Of a stretch of 64,000 nt of DNA, positions 13,230-28,200 are shown in pieces (position 1 is the first letter of the stretch; each line of letters starts with the position of its first letter). Location: NCBI GenBank assembly GCA_023376005.1, contig CM042143.1, forward strand, positions 83,054,564 to 83,118,563. The letters are read 5' to 3'. Source of the DNA: Doryteuthis pealeii. Taxonomy: Eukaryota; Mollusca; Cephalopoda; Myopsida; Loliginidae. The position numbers and the translations under genes were made by a program. The notes under the pieces are model-generated. The model saw only the letters and a list, made by a program, of their open reading frames with translations, did no database searches and was not told where the DNA came from.

Positions 13230-16200
13230 CCTTTGGTATTTCCAAATATTCATTTATAGATGTTTACTTATTGTTATCTTACTTGTTATCTGTACACTTG
13301 AATCAGTTGATTTATTTTAGATTTGGAATTAGAAGAAAAAAAAAAATTCTAATGGTAAAGAGTTTTTTTTAATTTTTTTTTTAAGTGGAGTGAATCTTAC
13401 CTGGAACGTTTATTGAGTGTTGTATCTTCAACAGCAAATATATGAACTGTTCCTTTATCACTTGAAGCACATAAAAACGCTGAATCATGGCTAAAAGATA
13501 TACTACAAAAAGAAGAAGAGAAAGAATTGATCACAACAACAACATATAAGAAGGTCAGAAAATTAACAGGACAAATTTGGATCATAAAGTGAAAGATCAA
13601 TAAATGGTAATCTGAACATTAGCTACATAAATGAGAGTAACCACTCCTTGTTTGTTTCACTTTGAGGAAGACTTATGTTTTGGTTGGCCATTTTCTTTTT
13701 ACCGTAAATCTACACTGAAAATACGAATTTGTTTGAATCAATACAACTGCATGTTTTAACACAAAAATATCATAAAATGTGTTCTTAATTGTGCTTGCGC
13801 ATTATTTGAAATGAACTTAATTGTTATTAAGAACACATTTTATGATAATTTCGTATTAAAACATGCAATTGTATTGATTTGAACAAATTTGTATTTTCAG
13901 TGTAGATTTACGGTGAAATGAAAATGGCCGACCAAAACATGAGGCTTCCTCAAAGAGAAACAAACAAAGGGAGGTTACTCTCGTTTATGTAGCTAATGTT
14001 CAGATTACCCAATAAATAACAATATATAAACTGAGAAGAAAGAAAAAAAAGAAATTGAGTCAGTGTTGTTAAGAAAGCATTAAATTTTTAATAAAGAATT
14101 ATGTTGCAAGTGGCTTGGTGTAGAACAGTGAGTTTTATTCTGATTTCATTTTAGTTATTTAAAAAAAATTTTTTTTCAAAGCTTTCCATCAAGTTAAAAT
14201 AGACATTTTTAATGTGGTGTGCCATGCAGGAAGCAAGTAGGTGGTTTTAAAAATTCTACTTTCACATGAGGCCATAGTAATAAAATCATTATCTCTTTCA
14301 ATTTACCAGAAATATCAGTTTTGATCATCAAATTGACCCATAGCAATCTCTTGTGGGGGTCGGCACTATTAATGGCGTGTTCATCCTCAAGTTATTTTCA
14401 GCAAACCCGGCCCCCCATGGTCCAATCATTCTATTGGAATAATACTTACCAATATAATGTAGCAGTATCTGAACCTCGTCGGAGTTCCAAAACCAACTGT
14501 TTGCTGTAAAGGTTGAACACCCGAATAAGAGTACCCTGAAGTATAACACAAAAATTAAAGGGATTTTTTGTTTAAAACTCTTTTTAGTTTAAATCACTGG
14601 AAAGATGAGATTTACATAAAAAAAGTAGAAACATTTGAGAAAAAGAATTAAACATGGGACATTTTTTTTCTCTAATGATTTTTATTTCCCTGGAAAATTT
14701 GGATTGATTCAGTTATTTGTGAAAATATTTTTAGTAAATTCTGGAAAAATATTTTTAAATCTTTGAAAATTATTTTTCTTGTTTTTTATTGAATGTATAA
14801 AAATTGAAATAGATTTTTGTTTCTTTGTTTTCATCAAAAATATATTCCAAATAAAATGTACTATTGTACCAGAAGATAAGTGAATTATTTTATATATTTG
14901 ACTAGGAAAAGTACCCGGTCCATGACTGGACTAAAAAAAATCAGAAACACAAAGAGTCAGAGAGTGGTGTAAGAGAGAGAATAGTGGCTTTTTTTTCTAA
15001 AACTCTTTTGTACATATGACAAATTTAAATTCAGTTCTTAATTCCTTGTTGGAGAATTTATCAGTTTAATTTATTTCCTTTTTTAACCCCCAAAAGTAAC
15101 AAAGAAGCTAATAACTAAACATGACCTTATTTGCAGGTGGAATATTTCTCGTATTAATTTAATAATGCTTATTTCATAAAGTTTCTTTCAAAAAGTTTTG
15201 GGTTATACTGATTAAAAATGGATATATTTTATTTTAAAATGAAAGTATTAATAAAAACAAAAATTGAGTTATCGTTAAATGTTTTTGTTAATTAATTATA
15301 TCACTTAATCAGTAAAAATTAATAACCATATTTGGTGCGTTTCTTAGTTAGAAGAATATTATGGTGTAGGCAAGATTTCAAATCTGAATAACTTCTCTTT
15401 TCTGAGTTATAACTTGACATGTACACACCAAAAACATTGTTATATATATATATATATATACATAGATGATTAAAAAGGATAAAATGTTTTGTTTAAATGC
15501 AACTTGAATGAGAGAGAGAAAAAAAATATTGAAATTTTATTGTATCCTGATAAAAAACCCAAAATATGCAAAGATTAAGAATTATTTTTTGATTTGCATA
15601 AGCATTTATAACAAAAAAACAAAGAAGATATTTTTAAGTTTTCAGGTTTGTGTAAAATAAACAAATAAACAAATAAAAGATATAAAAAAAAAGAAGCAGA
15701 TTGAAAATTTCTTGAGAGCACACTCAAAAATTGTAGGGAATTTTTTTTTTCAATGACTAAATAGCTAAATGCTTGAAAAAAATAAAAAAATAAAATAAAA
15801 GTATCTTGGTGCAAACACTACTACTACAACTTTGTTGTTACATCTTACATCTACCTTAAATTATTTTGTGTTAATGAGTTTAACAAAACTCGGGTAATTA
15901 GGATGAAATGTCAAGTTTCTTTGCTTTTCAGCCTTCATCTCCTCTGCCACTTGAGCTAAACTCAAAATTCAACAGCTTAAAAAAAAAAAAAAAGAAAAAA
16001 GGGGGCAAAACAAACAACATGTCTAAGGTACATAGTTGCTAACTAACCTTTCGGGAGGCTGTAGCCATAAGGTTCCCTGTTTGATTAAGAGCTAGACAAG
16101 CCAGCTCATTCTGGTGGGCACTTATTGTCACCGGACACACGGATTGACCTGGCTGCACCCTTTCAAGATCCTAAAAATAGGCAAATAACAAAAAAAAAAT

Positions 16201-19200
16201 GAAAATTAATAATAATTGAGAATTAAATTAAGACAACAATAAAATAAACAATTACAACTTTAATACAAAAAAAAAATTATCAGTTTCATTCTTCATAAAA
16301 TATGTAAATTTATATTTAATGATTTTGAAGTGAAATATAAACATCAAATTTTTATTTCTATTTTTATAGAATGTGAAAAATAGTTTTGTGGTTTGGTTGG
16401 ATTTTACGGCATGTCAACCCATTGAGTTATGAAGACGTTTTTGTTTTATTCATTCTTGATAGGTACTAACAAGTACTACCACTCTGTTTTGAGTTTTTTT
16501 TTTTCTTTAAAAAAAATATATTGCTAATAAAGTGTACTATTATACTGGAAGATAGTGAATTATTTTATATATTTGATGATTAAAAAGGATAAAATGTTTT
16601 CTTTAAATGCAACTTGAATAAGAAATCTATTGAATTTTTATTGCATCATAATAAAGAACAAAATATGCAAAGATTGCGAATCATTTTTTCATTTGTATTT
16701 TGAATATTCCAGATAAAAATCTAACAAGTCTCTTGCTTTTTGGTATCTATACATTCATAATTAATATCAAATTTTTAAAAAGCCATTGCTTTGTATTCAA
16801 GGCAATCATATGATACAATAGAATGTGCTCAATACGATACAATGGGAGGTGCTTGTAGCGTAGCGGTAATCACAGTAAGAAGTAGATTCAGCTACAGGAG
16901 TTGAAATCCTGGACGAGGCTGTTTGGTTTGTTTTGTGGCATATCAACCTCAGTGGGTCATTTAATGCCGACTAAGTTTTGAAATAAATTCATTCTTAACG
17001 GATACTCAATTTTTTTTATAAACTCATGTTTTTCTATTTAACCCATAGATGAGATGCTAACAGGTACTACCACTCCGGGTCAGAGTGGACCTGGGAGCAA
17101 TGGTGACGAAGGGGTGCTCCACATTCCCCAACTGGAACCTCACCATCAGTGAGAGTTTAATGTCATCATTCCCAGGAAATGGAGACCCTCAGCCACTGCC
17201 TTCTAGCACTCATATGATAAAAAGGGTTGGGGCTTACCACAAGGGCAATAGAGTTGGGGCAATCATATAGGTGCTAGGGCTTGATGTGACTAGCCAACTG
17301 ATCGGTGAGGGCCTCTCTAATTGCCTGTCTAGCCTAAGTGGAGTGTCTGGACAAGGCTGTTTGCATTTCATATAGTTCTAATACTTTTGGGAAAGGTATG
17401 CATCCAACTATTCTCCCTCCAGTTATGGGTAAATAGTAGGGCAGACTGGGCTCTTTATCTTAAAAATGGCAACCAGTCTAGGAAAAATAAAAATAAATTC
17501 ATATCAGTTGTAGACCTGGAGAGGGATGGGGTTTGCCAGGCTATTCCTGCTCAGTGCTCCCATGACCAATAAGGTTATAAGTGATACATCTGTTTCAAAA
17601 AGTAATTGTCGTATTTCAATATTTTATCTACTATTGTGAGGAATTAAGCAGAGACTAAAAAAAAAAATTAAAAAACTTAAAAATTTAAAAAATTTAAAAA
17701 CTTAAAAAAACTTACAACAATTTCAACACTTCCACATTTATGACCAGGGAAAACCACAACATCCCTAAGAGTGCTAACTTCACAAAGGCCTGTAAGAAAA
17801 GAAAGGAAAATATAATTACTGTAATTGATTATATCATCATAGAGAAAATAGATAATTCAAAAATAATATAAAAAAGTATTGAAATAATAAAAAAAAATAA
17901 AATAAAATAAAATAAAAATAAAAAAAAGAATGAAATATAAAAATTCTGGTAATCTGAACATTAGTTACATAAATGAGAGTAATCTCCCTTTGTTTCACTT
18001 TGAGGAAGCAGTTTGTTTTGGTCAGCCATTTTCATTTCACCGTAAATCTACACTGAAAATACAAATTTGTTTGAAGCAATACAACTGCATGTTTTAACAC
18101 GAAAATATCATAAAATCTGTTCTTAATAACAATTAAGCTCATTTCAAATAATGCGCAAGCACAATTAAGAACACATTTTTTGATATTTTCGTGTTAAAAC
18201 ATGCAGTTGTATTGATTTGAACAAATTTGTATTTTCAGTGTAGATTTACGGTGAAATGAAAATGGCCGACCAAAACACACGGCTTCCTCAAAGTGAAAAA
18301 AACAAGGAGAGGCTACCTCATTTATGTAGCTAATATTCAGATTACCAACATTCTTTTTACTTAAAAATCCTTTTTAATAGAAATATAACCTGAAAGAAAT
18401 ATAAATATGAATGTACAATTAACACGATTCTCTAATCTCTAGGCATAAAAATAACCATAGATGGGTTGACAGGCCGTTAAAATCAATCCATCTGATAACA
18501 AAGTTTCTTTGGATGAGGATGTGTTGACTTTTGAATTAAAATTAGTTTTGTCATCAACCAGATTTTTAAATTTAAAATAGAATAAAACTGAAATAGTCCA
18601 CAAATTAGCAACAAACAGAAGACTTTCAAATTATGCTAACTTTTATAATCTAGATCCTTAAAATCATTGACGCAATTATATATTTATAGTAAAAAAAAAT
18701 ACAGTTATACTCCAGGAAATCAAATGTACTAAAGGAAAAAAGAAAAAAAAAAGACAACTCAAATTTTAATCACTAACATAAGAAGGTGGGGAAAAAAATC
18801 CAAAAAGTTATGTGTAGATAATAGTGGAAAGATTTTTTTTTATGAGTCAGCACAATGCTGTCAATTTCTTATTTGTTGATAGATATCACGTAGGATAGTG
18901 TGGAAGAGAGGTAGTGAGAAGAGAGAATGAAAGATCAGTGGGAACTAAGCAGTTGAAGGGAGCAGACGCAAGATGCATGTCTGTTCGCCAAGGCACTTTG
19001 ACTTGGGGATAAAAAAATCAGCTTGTGAGAAAAAACCAAAAAGCAAAACAAAAAAAACCCTAACTCAAAACAAGAAAGTCTTGTGTTGTTATTTAAAAAC
19101 TATGAATGGCACAAGACAAGATATCCTCAAGTGATTCCCAAGTTGTTCTAGACTCAAACAGTGAGATTGCCATCCAGCCTGATAACAGATTCAACAACTA

Positions 19201-22200
19201 AGATACCAGCAACACTAATCCAGCCTCAAGAAGTAAAACAGGACTAGAAGATAAGTATTACTATTAACATATCCTCACTCCTTTCAATTGAGCCCCGCTA
19301 CGTTAAACCTTTGTTTTTCTGATATCTGGTACTTGAGTATCAAAAATTCAGGAAAACAAGGAGCATAAAGTATTTGGATTTTGCACCAGGTTGCAGACGT
19401 ACCATGATTTGTATTATTCGGACTATTGTCCTCATCTTTATTGTTATCTGTACAACTTTTCGGCAAATGTGCCCTCCGGCCTTCTTCAGGTATTTTTTTG
19501 TCAGACTTGGGAACCTTCTTGTCATAATTGGGAGCCCAATAATGACAAGAAGGTTCCCGAGTTCGAGAAGGCTCAAAAGTCCGACAAGAAATACCTATAG
19601 TTGGAAGGCCGGAGGGCACATTGGCTGAAACGTTGTATATATAACAATAAAGATGAGGACAATTGTCTGAATAATTCAAAATATTGTGCTTATGTGTTCA
19701 TCAAAGTGTTCAGATTTATAGAATTAGAAGAATTGAGATGAAATCAACTGACCTTTGAAATTATCTCGGGTTCGGAATGAATATAAATGTGTGGAAGTGT
19801 TTGGAAAAGAAAACACATGAATTTCATTCCTAAGAACGCAGAAGATTCTGAAAGAAAAGAATATTACAGTCATTATTTCATAACAAGAAATTGACTAAAA
19901 AAGATTAAAACAGAGTATTACAATGTTTCCCCGAAAATAAGACAGGGCTTGTATTAATTTTTACTCCAAAATATAACACTCGGGCTTATTTTTGGGAGAT
20001 GTCAAGTGTTTGTGTTGCATGATGTGATTCTGAAGAATGCTTATTTCTTTATTCTGTCTACCACTCTCAACTAAAGGGGGAGGCTTATATTACAATAATC
20101 ATCCTGAGAAATCACCCTAGATCTTATTTTGAAGGTAGGTATTATTTTCGGGGAAACACTGTATTAAGATCAGTGTAAAATCACATTTACAGAGATTATA
20201 TTAAAATTAATTTCTAAGTGAGATACTCTTAAAACTAAAATTTAAGAGTTATCTCCCTTGAAAAATTATGATTGGGTGAATATGCGCATTATTTGAAATG
20301 AACTTAATTGTTATTAAGAACACATTTTATGATATTTTCATGTTAAAACATGCAGTTGTATTGATTCGAACAAATTCGTATTTTCAGTGTATATTTACAG
20401 TGAAATGAAAACATATGGCTTCCTCAAAGTGAAATAAACAAGGGGATGTTACTCTCATTTATGTAGCTAGTGTTCAGATTACCCTCTTTTTTTGCTAGTT
20501 ATAATAAAAAACGTTTATACCTGTTAATTGTTATGGCATTAACAATCTTACAAATAGAATGACAGTTGGCACTTTTGATAGGAAACATATCAAACATTTT
20601 AGAAATGGATTGTTTTATTGATAACTAGAAGCAGCTATCTAGTGTCAGCTTGTAGAGGTGGGGTGGGGGGAAACCCTGGTGTATTGATTTGTTTACTTTT
20701 GAGATTTACAAATGCTGGACATTTTTATGGAGAATTTCAATGCTATTTCTATATAAATTTTAGTTTTTAGATATTTTCGAATATAAATCAAATCTTCATA
20801 ATTTTTGCACAAAAAGCAAGAACTGGTGATATTTAATGTATTAATATATATTTATTTTATCATTAATTGTTTTATTTTCATAGTTTCATCCGGACATACG
20901 TACACACAAACGCCCCTTTATATATGCATAGATTGCTTGAATAGTGAAAATGGAAAGCAGAGAGCTGAGTGGTGATATTTTCTCAGGTATTTAAATTGCC
21001 AAAAATTAAAAAGAAAAAGAATTGCTATGATATACATACTTGTTTCTTTTCATCCTTACATTCATCACTGGTTGGCTAAAGATGTACTCCATCACAAATT
21101 TTTCATCTGGCTTTTGAGTTTCATCTCGTATCAAAACTAAAGAAAAAAAACAACCTCATAATTAAGTCTCTTTATGAAAACACGGACATCAAATAATTAT
21201 ATTTCTTCTGATTATTCAAAATTTGGTGTCATTTTTTAATAAAAAGTAAAATAAGAATAAATGATGAACGAGAAAATTTTTTATACAAAGTTGTAAATTT
21301 GGATCATGATAATCAGAGATATTATTAATAACCACGTCACTTAAAAACAAAAAAGCAATAGTCAAATGAAAAAGGAAATATAAATTGGCGTTTTATTGGC
21401 ACATAATAGCATGCATGAGATAATATCATTAGAATCGTATTTTACGTATAAATAACATTAGATTATGGAAACTCCCGAAGTAGCCAGAAACTAATCTTAG
21501 CATCTCAAAGGTTTCAGGCATTTCTGTGAAATGTAATGCTTTTCATAGAAATAATGATATTATCTCTTGCACGCTATTCTGCATTAGTACCATAAATTGT
21601 TTTTTTAAAAGGAGGATCACTTTTATGAAAGATTTTTTACAAAGACATGAAAAATTTAAAATTATTCTCATTAACATATTACTTGTTGTTTAGATTTTGA
21701 AATAGTTTTAACTTACCTGTATTATCAGCAAATTTAGGCCAGGTACCCCCACCCACAATGGCAAGGAGGTTGGTGCGGAACAACATTTCTGCATGGGAAA
21801 TGCTGCCAACATTTTCTTTTACTTTAAGGAAAAAAAAAAAAAATGAAAATATAATTAAGATAAATTACAGTGAACTTAAAATAAAAAAAAAAATTGCATT
21901 TTGTTACTATTTTAATCTACAGATTAATTAGAATGCCCCCCCCCAATCTCTCTCTCAGGTAGACAAGCAGCAATGAAATACAATGTATGTTTATTTTTAG
22001 CACCTGTTTTGTCAACTGACATTAAAAAGAAATTGTTATTGGAATCTTGAAAAATATTTCAAGTTGATAAATTTTTTAATTATTCAAGAAAAAATTATTA
22101 AACAATAGGAAATTTTTTTTTAAATAAAAATTTGTAGAAGTATTTAAAAAAAAAATTCCATTTTAAATTACAGGTTTTACAACGTTTAACATGTAGTAAA

Positions 22201-25200
22201 AAAAAGAAAAAGAAAAAAAAAAAAAAGAAAAAAAAAAAAAAGTAAAACAAAAGTTCCAAGCATGAGAGATTCAAAAATTTCTAAACAACAATTATGAACA
22301 CTTGAATAGTATTGATAACAATTGGCTAGTTGGTTGGTTGATTTTAATGGCATATCAACCCATCTGGGGTTATGTCATGCCTAATGGTTATGAAGTAATA
22401 TATGTTGTGTATCAAATAACAATTTGAAAAAAAATCATTGTTTATAGAATGAAAAGCTTAAAAGATATTCAGGGTTTGAATGATATTAAATGACAGTTAA
22501 AAATCATTGATCAATTATAACATAAAAGCAACATTGCAAATATAATTGAATTTATTTTTCTTTATTTATGTGGTTTCTGTAATCATATGAAAGAAAAAAG
22601 AAAAAAAAAAGAAAAGAAAATAAGATTATTATTACTCACCCAGATTTAACTTTTCGGTGAGAGGCTCTATGTTGAATAGACGCAAACCAGTATCTGTAGC
22701 ACAGGTAAAACATCCTGAAAATAAAATGGTTTCATTAAACTTTAGATTTTTTCAAGATGACAAGATGAAGGTTTTAAAAGAAATTTAAACTGGAAACTGT
22801 TTCAATTCCAGTTCAAGGATTTTATTAATTGGTATTCATAGAACTAAAAATAAATAATAGCATAAAAATCAGATTTATTTTAATGGTAGATTAATAAGTC
22901 ATCAGATTATAATTAAATCTAGGGCTGGTTTATCTCAGTCGGTATAGCATTTGGCTAGGAATCACTAGGTTCGATACAGACCCTCGCCAACTCAGTGTAT
23001 GAGTAGCACAAGGATCTCTGCAGTAAAGTGGGGAGCTAATGGTAGGTGTGGCGCTCCACCTCAGACGCTAAAATAATCTCCTTGGTCTAGCGCTAGTGAA
23101 CAGGGGATAGACTCCCTTGCTGATTGGCTGATACTGACTTTAGGCCACCCCAACGACTTTACTTTACTTTACTTATTTCAATGCAAAAATATTTTTATAA
23201 ATTACCATTTCTGAAAAGCAAATGGTGTAATTCTCAGAGAAAATGGAATTGGCAGGGGGAGTTCAAATTCCAGCTAATATTATTTGCGTTTACATTTGCA
23301 GACATAGACCCACTTCTTCCCCTCCTCCCAGTTGTTGGTAAAATAGCAGGGCTTATTGGACTCTAGAGCCATGGCAGTGGTGGGCAACCAGTCTAGGAAA
23401 AGGACAAACTGTGAAGAAGATAATAGGAAAACATTCCACTATCTCTTCCCAAAATAATTTAAAGTTAACTTTCACTGTTAACTTTAAATTATTAACAGGT
23501 AAAATTTAAAGTTAACTTTCACTGTTAACTTTAAATTATTAACAGGTAAAACCATGACTGATTAAGACTTTAAATGACTTGGCACTTTCCATTTCAAAAT
23601 ATGTGGAAAAACAACAACATAGAAACATGAAATAAATGTGAAAGATTTGAACCAGAAACATGAAAATAACTAAATGCAATTAAAAAACATCTTTACGAAG
23701 AGATAATATCTTTAAAAAGATAAAAAATAAAATAAAAACAAAAATAAAAAACAAAAAACAAAAACAGGAAGTATCAACTAATTAAAACTACTTCAGTGAT
23801 AATAGTTGTTATATTTAGTGGGCGAGAGAGTGACTAAACAGTTATTGTCATAGGAAACAGACTCAGTGACCAAAGTTCAAATCCTGAAGGAGGCTGTTTG
23901 CATTTCACTTTGAGCTAAGTATATGGTATAAATAATTTGCATACTGGTTTTAACAAAACTGTGTTTAATAAATAATTTCTTGGTGTTATGGATTTCTAAT
24001 ATTATTGTTCTATTCTCAAATGTATTAAAAGCAATGCTATGTATAAATTTATATTGAAATCAATTAGAATAAAGTAAAAATAAGTGTAAATTTTTTTGTG
24101 TTTTTATCTAATTTCATTAGACTTTCTGATTCAATATGATATTCAATTATATTAAAAGTTAAATACTTGTGCCCATAGGGCCATTATTTTTGCTAGTACA
24201 TACCTTGAAATACCTACATGCAAATATAAAACATTTTTCAAGAAAGAGGAGGAGGAGGAGGAAATATTTTATACCAAGACATGTGCTGCAAAAATTTTAA
24301 TTGGAGATATAAGCTTTGATTGGTTTGTATGAAAACATTCAGATTTAAAGGAAAAGCTACATTTACTCATTGTTCCTTTACAAGTGGTTTCACAAATTAA
24401 CTGCAGGTCAAACTGGTCTGGGGTTATTTTATGCCTAGAGGTTAGGGAATTCCATTCATTGTATGTTTATATTTACATTTTTTGTGTAGTTTAAGTATTT
24501 TTGCACATGGTTATATATCAAGTATTCATAAGAGTATTGTTTATGGGATTAGTGGGGAGGTGTTTATGGTTATGTAGAAATGAAGAATTTGAATACGTAG
24601 ATAAATCTTTAACACAGTTACAATACCCTGAACTTTTCATCTAATGTGCCAAGAAGAAAGCCATCAAAATTCATAACCTTAAACACCTCCCCACTAATCC
24701 CATAAACAATACTTCTATCAAAAACCATCTAAATAGATATCAAGTATTCCTATCTAATATAAATAACAGCATGAACTGTAAGCAACCCAAGTCCTTTGTT
24801 TATCAAAAGGATTTGATTTGGCATTAAATGACCTGAAAAGGATTGATATGTTGTACAACCAAACAACTAATACAAATAATTTGCAAACAGATCTATTTGA
24901 TATTATTATTCTGTACACATTGCAGACATCTATATTCATGTTGGTTGCTATACACACAATATTCTTGGTTGTTATACTGCAGTTGTGGCAGGGAATATAA
25001 AGAAGAAATGGAAACGATGAGACAAATTTAAATCCTGGATGAGGCTGTTTGCATTTCAAAAGGTATGAATTAAACTATTCTCCCTTCAGCTATGGATAAA
25101 TAGTATGGCAGACTGGGATTTTAAACCTTGGTTAGGCAACTAGTCACTTTTTTAAAACTCATCTTTTTCTATTTAACCCATAGATGGGACCCTAACAGGT

Positions 25201-28200
25201 ACTACCACTCCAGGTCAGAGTGGACCTGGGAGTAATTGTGATGAAGGGATACTCCAAATTCCCCAGAGCTCTGGAATTGGAAATTCACCATCGGATAGAG
25301 TTTAATGTCATACCCAGGACAATAAGACCCTCAGTCACCGCCTTCTAGGACATATATGATAAAAGGGTTGGGGGTCATAGGCTAGGCCATATGAACCCCT
25401 TAAGTCGGCCTAGAATAGAGGTCAATACAATCTGGGAACAAGTAATTGGGAAGGAAAGAGCAAATAACCACAGAAATACAAATAACAATTAAAATAAAAA
25501 ACACACACCAGGCAGACAATTAAGATATTAAGTTCATATGTCCCAAAAATTCCATCTGAACAGTCCAAGTTGACACATAGCTGAAAGGGTTATGACATCA
25601 AATATCCTAACAGACTACCACCTGGAAGTTGTGAGTTCAATCCCTGGTTCTGGTTCCAATAGCAGTGAAGAAGAAGAAGAAAAAAAAAAAGTGGACGATG
25701 TGTGATACCCCCCCCACCAGGTCTACCCCCACTGTGATTCAAATAAAGGGTTAAGTTCTGAATTCCTGGATGTTTACCAAGTATGATAAAAGGCCAAAAC
25801 ATTGTGAGTATAGAAACCAAAATGAGTATAGTAATGAGTAGAGAGTAATAACATCAACTCATCTCAGAAATATAGACAGAGATCTCCGACAGATTCAGAA
25901 GTGGAGCCTCACCACCAGACATAGTTTACTGTTATACTTAGGTCACTCCTTTAGTCAGGGTAGTACACAATTTGAGCTAGTTGTATAAATAAACTAGAGT
26001 TTAAGTGAACAGAACAAATTTATAAAAACTATGACATTATATAATTCAGTAATAAAAGAAACTGAAATTAGGATTGAGTTGGTTGGAGTTGAGTGACTCA
26101 TCTATTTAAAGTTTATATGAAAAGGTTAATTTTTCAAATAGGAATGGTATTTCAAAAGGACTTTTTATAATATTCAGAAGATTACTAATATCTAAATATA
26201 CATATTTAATTTTTTGTCAAGTTTTTCTTTTAACCATATTTTGTTGCTTATATATATATATATATATATATATATTTTATAAAATGGTCCACAAAATGGA
26301 TTATGTTTAAAAAAAAATTTTTTTTTATTATCTTACACACACACACACACATATATATATTCATCAACCCCTTCGCATGAGCAGGATGTGACAGTCAATT
26401 TCTTAAGTGGAGTTTAACAGGTATGAATTCAGTTTTCCTTCTAGACTGGTCACCTAGCCAAGGTTAAAGAGCCCAGTTTGCCCTACTATTTACCCATAGC
26501 TGGAGGGAGAGTAGTTGGATGCATACCTTTCCCAAGCGTATTAGCACTATGTGAAATGCAAACAGCCTCGTCCAGGATTTGAACTAGAGTTGATGGGTCC
26601 TTCCCTACACCTCCATATTTTTTATGCATATATCTTTTTGTGTATGCTTACTAGGCTATGGTTAAAATAGCAGGGTAGACTGGGCTTTGTAGCCTTTGTT
26701 GGTAACTAGTCTAGGAGAAGAATAACTGGATTCAAAACTTGTATAGTCTTGTTCTGGCAACTCTTAACAATGACACTAACCATTGTCTTTCTTTTGGATA
26801 ACACCAATGTTGTAGAAAGAGGAGACTTGCTGCATGGGCAATTGTCTCTGTTCTATACAATCTTGCAGTTTTGATAAACATATCAATTTAGTAACTGCAA
26901 GCCACTGAATTGATGTCGGAAGTCCCAGGGATGGACTTGATTTTTAGGGCCAGGAAATAGCACCAGTTGACAATTGAAAAACAGCTACAATTTTCTTATA
27001 TAAAGAATTGTTTGAGCTGTTAAAACATAAGTCAGACCGGAGAGCCAGAGGGAAGAACCACAAGACTTCAAATTGCTGAAATAAGAAAATCTGGTAATCT
27101 GAACATTAGCTACATAAATGAGAGTAACCTCCCCTTGTTTCTTTCACTTTGAGGAAGCCGTCTGTTTTGGTTGGCCATTTTCATTTCACCATAATCAATG
27201 TTTTTTAACACGAAAATATCAATAAATATGTTATTAATAACAATTAAGTTCATTTCAAATAATGCACAAGCATAATTAAGAACACATTTTATGATATTTT
27301 TGTGTTAAAACATTCATTTGTATTGATTCAAACAAATTCGTATTTCCAGTGTAGATTTACAGTGAAATGAAAATGGCCAACCAAAACAGAGAGCTTCCTC
27401 AAAGTGAAAGAAACAAGGGGAGGTTACTCTCATTTATGTAGCTAATGTCCAGATTACCGAAAAATCTTTGTCACTAGAAGAAATAGACCTTGCCGCCAAG
27501 AAAAACTCTGATAAAAGAAGTGACTTGGTCCAGTCTAATTTGCTGATTTACTCAATGCTAATTAGCATAGAACAATACACCAGACAAAGCTCTCCCCATT
27601 GTGTCTTTTCTCTCCAACCTAGTGTGCAAAACATTCTTCTCCATTATATGTAATAATAGAATTGTTGTTATTGTTAACAATGTGTGGTCTCGTTCTTAAA
27701 GTTGCCAACAACTACGGCAGCTCATTTCCACTAATCTCCCGACCTGTCATGAAGACGCTCCAACCAAGTTGCGTCAATCCTAGTTATGTGGATCAAAGGA
27801 ACACAGCGTGGGCACAGAAAGGATTGACAAGGCAACTAACTGGAGATGTGGAAGTCATGGAGCTAAGTCATCTCATCAAGTACCATGACTAGCATAGGAT
27901 CACACAGGACACCCCTAGGGTGAGGGGATTTATTACTCTTCTGCAGAGTATACACTCAGCTTATTATGAGCCCTGCTGACAGGATAGACAAGTGTATAAA
28001 AGTATTTGCTAATTTTAGCTTAGTCTGGCACAAGGTCACAAGTATAGGGAATCTGGTGAGAATCAAAATCATTACAGTCATTGAGACTAGTTTGTTAGCA
28101 ACAGCTCTATAGTGAAGTGTTGATTTTACAAGTACATATTTACCAACCCCTCTGCACAAGTAGGATGTGATACATGGTCAATTTCTTAAGCGGAGTTTAA

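Noticed and set aside
19284..19679. Overlapping open frames on both strands (up to 131 aa) around 19.3-19.7 kb
   Set aside because: They lie in the arms of foldback family F; the same peptide-like patterns recur at 45.5-46.0 kb on both strands. Symmetry of the DNA explains them.
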